In this document: one piece after another, positions 60,501 through 64,000 of the stretch
How positions within the stretch are numbered: position 1 is the first letter of the stretch
Layout: each line of letters opens with the position of its first letter
Assembly (NCBI GenBank): GCA_025024175.1
Contig: QCXZ01000064.1
Coordinates: 44,289,325-44,353,324 of the forward strand
Direction: 5' to 3'
Length of the DNA: 64,000 nt
From: Rhyzopertha dominica
Taxonomy: Eukaryota; Arthropoda; Insecta; Coleoptera; Bostrichidae
Position numbers and translations under genes: made by a program
The notes under the pieces: generated by a model
Databases searched by the model: none
What the model saw: only the letters and a program-made list of their open reading frames with translations
What the model was told of the DNA's origin: nothing

Positions 60501-62331
60501 TCCTTCCTGTATATCACTTTTGACTAAATAAAGAAAGTTATCAGTTACCTACCCTCTTTTACAGACCAATTATACAGGGTTTCTATAAATGATTCATGCA
60601 TCCAGGGCGCTTATGAAAATTATCGATTAAATCAAGTTGCCGCTTTCAGGAATGTGAACACAACTATTGCTTACTGGTTATCTGTCGATTATTGAATTAT
60701 TTGATATATTTTAATATGAAAAAACGCCTGGGAGTGTGTATTTTCAACATATTCTGTAGTGTTTTATGGGATAATTAACTTTAAGGTTTCAGAAAGCTCA
60801 CATTTCGGAGCTGTGGGGTGACATTGATCTGCAATCTTTACATCAGTACTATCGCCGTGCATATTGTAGCTTGACAGCAGTTACAAATAGGCGGCACAAA
60901 GAATTCAAAAGTCAACGCCGCCCGCGTTGCATTAATCATTTATAGAAGCGCTGTAGCTTATTATTTACGCCAGAAACTTATTTTTCAATTGAGTTTTAAT
61001 GCATTTCTTCCGTAAGCTTTTATGTAAATGATCTTACAATTCACGGATTCCCCATTGTAATGAATAACCCTGTATGTTTAAAGCATTTTTAGGAGCGACG
61101 GCGTTTAAATTATATTTGTTGCCATCGCCGTATTTATCACTAACAACACATTGTTTTGTTTTCTTTTAGAAACTTAACTAAAAATGTTATCAATACGTGA
61201 CAATAACATAGTCCATCATATTTAATTACATATTTATACTAGTCGACGTTATCCACTTTACCAGGTAACCTTGGTTAGCCAGTTGATGTAACTATACTTG
61301 ATAAATTACTAATTGCATAAAAATTATTTTTAGTGGATCAACTCCAGAGGGATTACAAAGTTGTTCATGAAGAATACATAAGAAGCAGATCTGAAATTGT
61401 AGCACTCAAAGAGAAAAACAAAGCTCTGCTAGAAGCAAAAGAAGATTTCAAGCATGAGAAGGAAAACTACATTCCACTTTCTGTTCATGCAGCTAGTATA
61501 AACGAATGCAAAAGGTAGTTTATTTAATAAAACTGAATACACACATACAATTGTCTTTAAGCCGTATTATGGTTTCAGTTGTATATCCTTATTGTGATAT
61601 TTGTATTTCAGACTCTATGAAGAACTAAAAGGTCAATACGAAAAGGAAAAATCGAAATTGGAGGAAAATATTTGTTCTCAGAACAGAGAGATGCTTGAAT
61701 TAAACAATAAAATTTCTTCTTTGGCGAAAGAAAAAGAGGAGCTTGAGAATAAGATAAAGAATTTGGAAAAACACGTCAAGTAGATATGCTAATCAGTTAT
61801 TGTAATATGTCACTGTAGCACACTTTTTTTCAGGAAGAGCGAAGCGAAGTATCTTGAACTGCAGCAGACTGTAAAAGAGATACAAATTTCACGCACTGCT
61901 TGCAGAAAACAGTTGCACAAAGCAATGACCTTCGCAAAAGATTTAGTTTTGGAACAGGAAACGTTACTGAAAGCTTTGAACCAGAGACACCAAGAAAATA
62001 AAGTTGTCAAAAAACTAGGCACTGACATAGCCACCAGAATGGATACTCTGAAGAGTCAGCTAAAGGTGCATACATACTGCAGTTTTGTACAGAACTTTAA
62101 ACACAGCCTCGATTTTAGAATGTTCAGCGTGATGCTTGGCAAGAACTCACGACAGTTGAACAACGACTTCAAGAGCAAAATTCTTTAATAGATACGATGA
62201 AACAGGAACATTCGGAAGAGGTAGAAAGGTTAAAAGAGATTATTAGGAGAAAGGAAACGGATGGCGCTGGTAACGAACCGTCTTCCATACCCATACCTCA
62301 TTACCTACTTCTTAGGGATAGGCATACATAA
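51512..62331 (+). CDS. Cep89: Cep89, centrosomal protein 89
   Basis: Seven exons join in phase to 1866 nt, 621 residues. Cep89 proteins are coiled-coil components of the centriole distal appendages and ciliary base. The basic N-terminus (MPRKRNVDV) is followed by long heptad-rich helices. Diagnostic blocks are NVVYR-LNVQMERYQDKL across the exon 2/3 junction and LGPLLDSYQETIEEKDDV...IKEILSENEALHRRL in exon 3, which line up with the conserved VHRLNVELSRYQ and LSPLL-AYE-KEKDE...ENEELH blocks of vertebrate Cep89. The C-terminus (AKDLVLEQETLL, VEQRLQEQNSLI) also fits. All introns are GT-AG. Introns 3 and 4 (counting from exon 2) hold TEs, but the coding sequence has no stop or frameshift, so the gene looks intact. 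Confidence 0.88.
51707..52267 (+). CDS. Cep89: Cep89 exon 2
   Basis: Follows acceptor ACCTTCAG after a 163-bp intron and ends CG before GTAAGT. It encodes the basic N-terminus and the first coiled coil (KKSLCKEIERLSDENAVLLE onward). Confidence 0.88.
52268..54571 (+). other. Cep89 intron between exons 2 and 3
   Basis: 2.3 kb, mostly AT-rich. TATACATGG at about 53632 and its complement at about 53800 may bound a 170-bp MITE. A SINE-like tract is at about 53990-54110. No coding signal. Confidence 0.6.
53990..54110 (+). repeat. SINE-like sequence
   Basis: GCGGGTTCGAATCTCTCCC is a strong Pol III B box, followed by CAGGGCATGGATGTTTGT and an AT-rich tail. The A box is unclear. Confidence 0.45.
54572..55059 (+). 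CDS. Cep89: Cep89 exon 3
   Basis: The acceptor is TTTTCTAG; the first base completes an Arg codon and LNVQMERYQ follows. It ends one base into a Val codon before GTAGGT. A GTAATC four bases later would break the frame. Confidence 0.9.
55640..58378. mobile_element. Foldback DNA element with about 440-bp TIRs
   Basis: The right arm (about 57905-58378) is the inverted copy of the left arm, which consists of 55640-55672 plus 57217-57650. Shared words include AACTAGT, GATATCTATGAAGCGCC, TTTGGGAC and AAAATGATCAT near the ends and CAACCAAATATTCATCTTTC deeper in. The left arm is interrupted by a hAT element. No transposase is encoded and no clear outer target duplication was found. It lies in the Cep89 intron. 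Confidence 0.75.
55673..57216. mobile_element. Non-autonomous hAT element inside the foldback arm
   Basis: The ends are TAAGGTGACCAAC and, inverted, TAAGGTGATCAAC, both followed by a TCCGGA stretch, a frequent hAT terminus. Flanks CATTTGGG (55665-55672) and CGTTTGGG (57217-57224) are an 8-bp duplication with one change. It carries a hairpin: GTAGCTACAACGTGGAGTTC near 56879 and its complement near 57015. No transposase frame. Confidence 0.8.
58379..60574. other. Cep89 intron, mostly unassigned
   Basis: Holds copy 3 of the dispersed repeat at about 59610-59940 and a GC-richer patch at 59150-59230. Short frames show no recognisable motif. One N at 59997. Confidence 0.5.
59610..59940. repeat. 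Dispersed repeat, copy 3 of 3
   Basis: Aligns by eye with 11110-11480 through ACACTACTATTC, ACCGCTACTCAAAT, CGACCGATCT and the GCAGGCGCTG block. More diverged than copies 1 and 2 are from each other. Confidence 0.55.
60575..60953 (+). mobile_element. TA-flanked MITE, second copy (uninterrupted)
   Basis: CAGGGTTTCTATAAATGATT at the left and its near-complement at the right, TA on both sides. Opposite in orientation to 2686-4304. Serves as the empty site for the Ginger-like insert there. Confidence 0.8.
61334..61514 (+). CDS. Cep89: Cep89 exon 4
   Basis: Acceptor ATTTTTAG; encodes DQLQRDYKVVHEEYIRSR and more coiled coil; donor GTAGTT. Leaves AG of an Arg codon. Confidence 0.88.
61612..61779 (+). 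CDS. Cep89: Cep89 exon 5
   Basis: Acceptor GTATTTCAG; LYEELKGQYEKEKSK coiled coil; donor GTAGAT after AA of a Lys codon. Confidence 0.87.
61834..62065 (+). CDS. Cep89: Cep89 exon 6
   Basis: Acceptor TTTTTTTCAG; KSEAKYLELQQTVKE to KSQLK; donor GTGCAT in phase 0. Confidence 0.87.
62128..62331 (+). CDS. Cep89: Cep89 exon 7
   Basis: Acceptor ATGTTCAG; RDAWQELTTVEQRLQEQ to the C-terminal HYLLLRDRHT and TAA at 62329-62331. Confidence 0.87.
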   Translation, partial: RDAWQELTTVEQRLQEQNSLIDTMKQEHSEEVERLKEIIRRKETDGAGNEPSSIPIPHYLLLRDRHT

Positions 62332-62421
62332 GTAATAATAATAAGTTATATTTACAGATTTGCTTGTTATGCTTTAAATGTCTTGTACAATCTGTGTTGC
62401 TATTGCTGTTAAATTTTGATG

Positions 62422-62427
62422 AATAAA
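62422..62427 (+). terminator. Cep89 poly(A) signal
   Basis: AATAAA lies 91 bases after the Cep89 stop codon. Confidence 0.75.
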
Positions 62428-62431
62428 CATT

Positions 62432-64000
62432 TTATGCGTTTTAACACCATGCATATGTTATTATACCCGATCTAATATGTATATAAATGCGTAACATATC
62501 TTACTGTTATTATAAGGAGGATTTCAAGGATCTGATAACCTACATACATTAACCAAAAACTAAACAAATAAATTAGTTCTGTGTAGTCCAGTCAAACGTA
62601 GGAACAAACGGACATGCTGAATATTTTTGGTTTGGTTACATAGCGATTTTAATATTTCAAGGTGTCAGTGTAGTGAGTTCAAAACTCAGCTTCCGGGATT
62701 AAAATCCAACCCTTTGGAAGTGTAAGACTGGTGCAAATGGTCTCTAGTGATGTTTTTGTAATCGTTAACGCTGCGCGTAAAACTGCTTGAAAATGCGATT
62801 CATTGGGACAATTTTGAGATAGTGGTGTGGAATGATATATAATATTCGGTAACTAAAAGCATAACCAAATTTGTCGTGAAAATGTTACAATTGACCTGCT
62901 TGCGAACTGTTAAAAAAGGACCATGTTTGTATTTTGGTTTTGTTATGCCCACTTTGAGGAAATCCGGCATAATAATTAAACTCTAGTAAAAAGAGATTGC
63001 ACTAACCATATAACAATCAGCCAGATATTACCGAAAAGAGACCTCTAATTTAGAAGCAGAATTTAAAATATGAAAAGGTTTTTCTTGCGATAACCCTTAC
63101 TGTAATAAAGTTTCGGCCAACATTGGTGATCTTGACTATTATTCATCAACGATTTTTTTCAATGATACAAAGAGCAAACAAGTAGGCAGTTACAATATTG
63201 TTTTCATGAGTAGTGCTGCAATAAAGGACCAAATTAAATACATGATGAATTTTTACATGGCATCCTGAAAGGAAAGGATCGGGTACTTTAGTAGCAGTAC
63301 TTAATTTAAAGTTATTATTCAAAACATCACATAGAAATTTACAGTTCTTTTTAATGAACCGCTGCGCTTTTAACGCATTTTCTAAAAGACGCTCAACAGA
63401 TCGGGCTCGTCATGACTAGTTGGATAGGTCTTAGCCTAACGAAGATCAACATATACATAACCCCGAGGAAATCTGCCCCCTCGGACCCCATTCAATTTTT
63501 TTATATCAAAAATGGCTCAGTGGATCCTAGAAGACGGAAACTACCCTCGAAGCTCAAAAGTAGCTTGGAAAAAACTGTTCAAGAAATAAGAACAACGTAA
63601 ACCTCAATGGAAAATGCCGACAGAATCTCAGCACTCTTAAACGACCTTCAACGATAAGAAGAATAATACAGCCGAGCCAAACCGACATCAAACACATCAA
63701 ATACTAGGGACACATCTAAAGGAAAGAGGCAAACCACATGGAAGACTTGGGAGCTAAGCGAAGATCAACGAAAGAAAAGGAAGACCGTGCTTTACACGAA
63801 AAACAACCATAGAGAGGATAATTCAGAAGCCAGGAAAAAAATGAAAAATAATGGCTAGAAAATAAGTCACAAGGTGCAAGAAATTAATTAAGCAATCTGA
63901 AATGGACCAATGATGTCAACAGCACCAAGATAACATTCAAAGAATATGAATGTTACCTATATAACCTTCCCATTCAGTCCTTATATTTCCTTAACATGCG
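62432..64000. other. Downstream region, decayed repeat-like sequence
   Basis: No gene recognised. From about 63410 to the end, a lysine-rich reading (DPRRRKLPSKLKSSLEK) continues in one frame past several TAA/TAG codons that would be CAA/CAG before C-to-T change, suggesting an old mobile-element ORF. Family unknown. Confidence 0.35.

Noticed and set aside
62655..62720. tRNA-like stretch with a GGGATTAAAATCC box
   Set aside because: No A box at the right distance and no cloverleaf pairing.

Overview
The window is AT-rich, intron-bearing animal DNA, almost certainly from an insect. Supporting signs are short GT-AG introns, a CUB-domain exon set of the kind found in insect CUB/serine-protease genes, mariner/hAT/Sola-like/Ginger-like DNA transposons, R1-like and CR1/Jockey-like LINEs, a Penelope-like element and a gypsy LTR retrotransposon. 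The order cannot be fixed from sequence alone. Only two host genes are well supported; most of the rest is transposable-element (TE) sequence, much of it nested. No bacterial or viral genome, CRISPR array or rRNA was seen.

Host genes. (1) Cep89 (centrosomal protein 89) lies on the + strand at 51512-62331. Seven coding exons (51512-51543, 51707-52267, 54572-55059, 61334-61514, 61612-61779, 61834-62065, 62128-62331) join in phase at every junction to give 1866 nt (621 codons plus stop). Two introns carry TEs. (2) A secreted CUB-domain gene lies on the - strand: exon 40008-40223, a 9.4-kb intron filled with retroelements, exon 30454-30580, a 52-bp intron, exon 30289-30401. The serine-protease half usual in such genes is not visible. 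An unidentified 53-codon, phase 0-0 exon-like frame (30754-30912, -) sits inside the large intron.

Layout. 1-13940: copy A of a multi-kb repeat, split by about 6 kb of inserts: a TA-flanked MITE (2686-4304) that itself holds a Ginger/KRBA2-like element (about 3108-4200), and a Sola-like transposon (5356-8464). 14.9-16.7 kb: R1-like LINE remnant. 16.85-29.8 kb: CR1/Jockey-like LINE split by a gypsy element (17829-27678, GTAC target duplication). The gypsy 5' LTR is itself split by a TATA-flanked element that contains two hAT-type inserts. 30.3-40.2 kb: CUB gene; its intron holds a Penelope-like element (- strand) split by a 5'-truncated R1-like LINE (12-bp duplication) and by a 1.7-kb CATC-flanked insert. 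40335-48330: copy B of the repeat, carrying a 1.93-kb element with 8-bp duplication. 48.35-50.6 kb: DUF4817-like fragment and a mariner. 51.5-62.4 kb: Cep89, with a foldback element interrupted by a hAT element and a second copy of the MITE. 62.4-64 kb: decayed sequence.

Because repeat copies A and B lack each other's inserts, and both MITE copies and both LTRs can be compared, many insertions can be proved against an empty site inside this one window. That gives an unusually complete relative order of TE arrivals. All element family names rest on motif recognition by eye; no database search was run.
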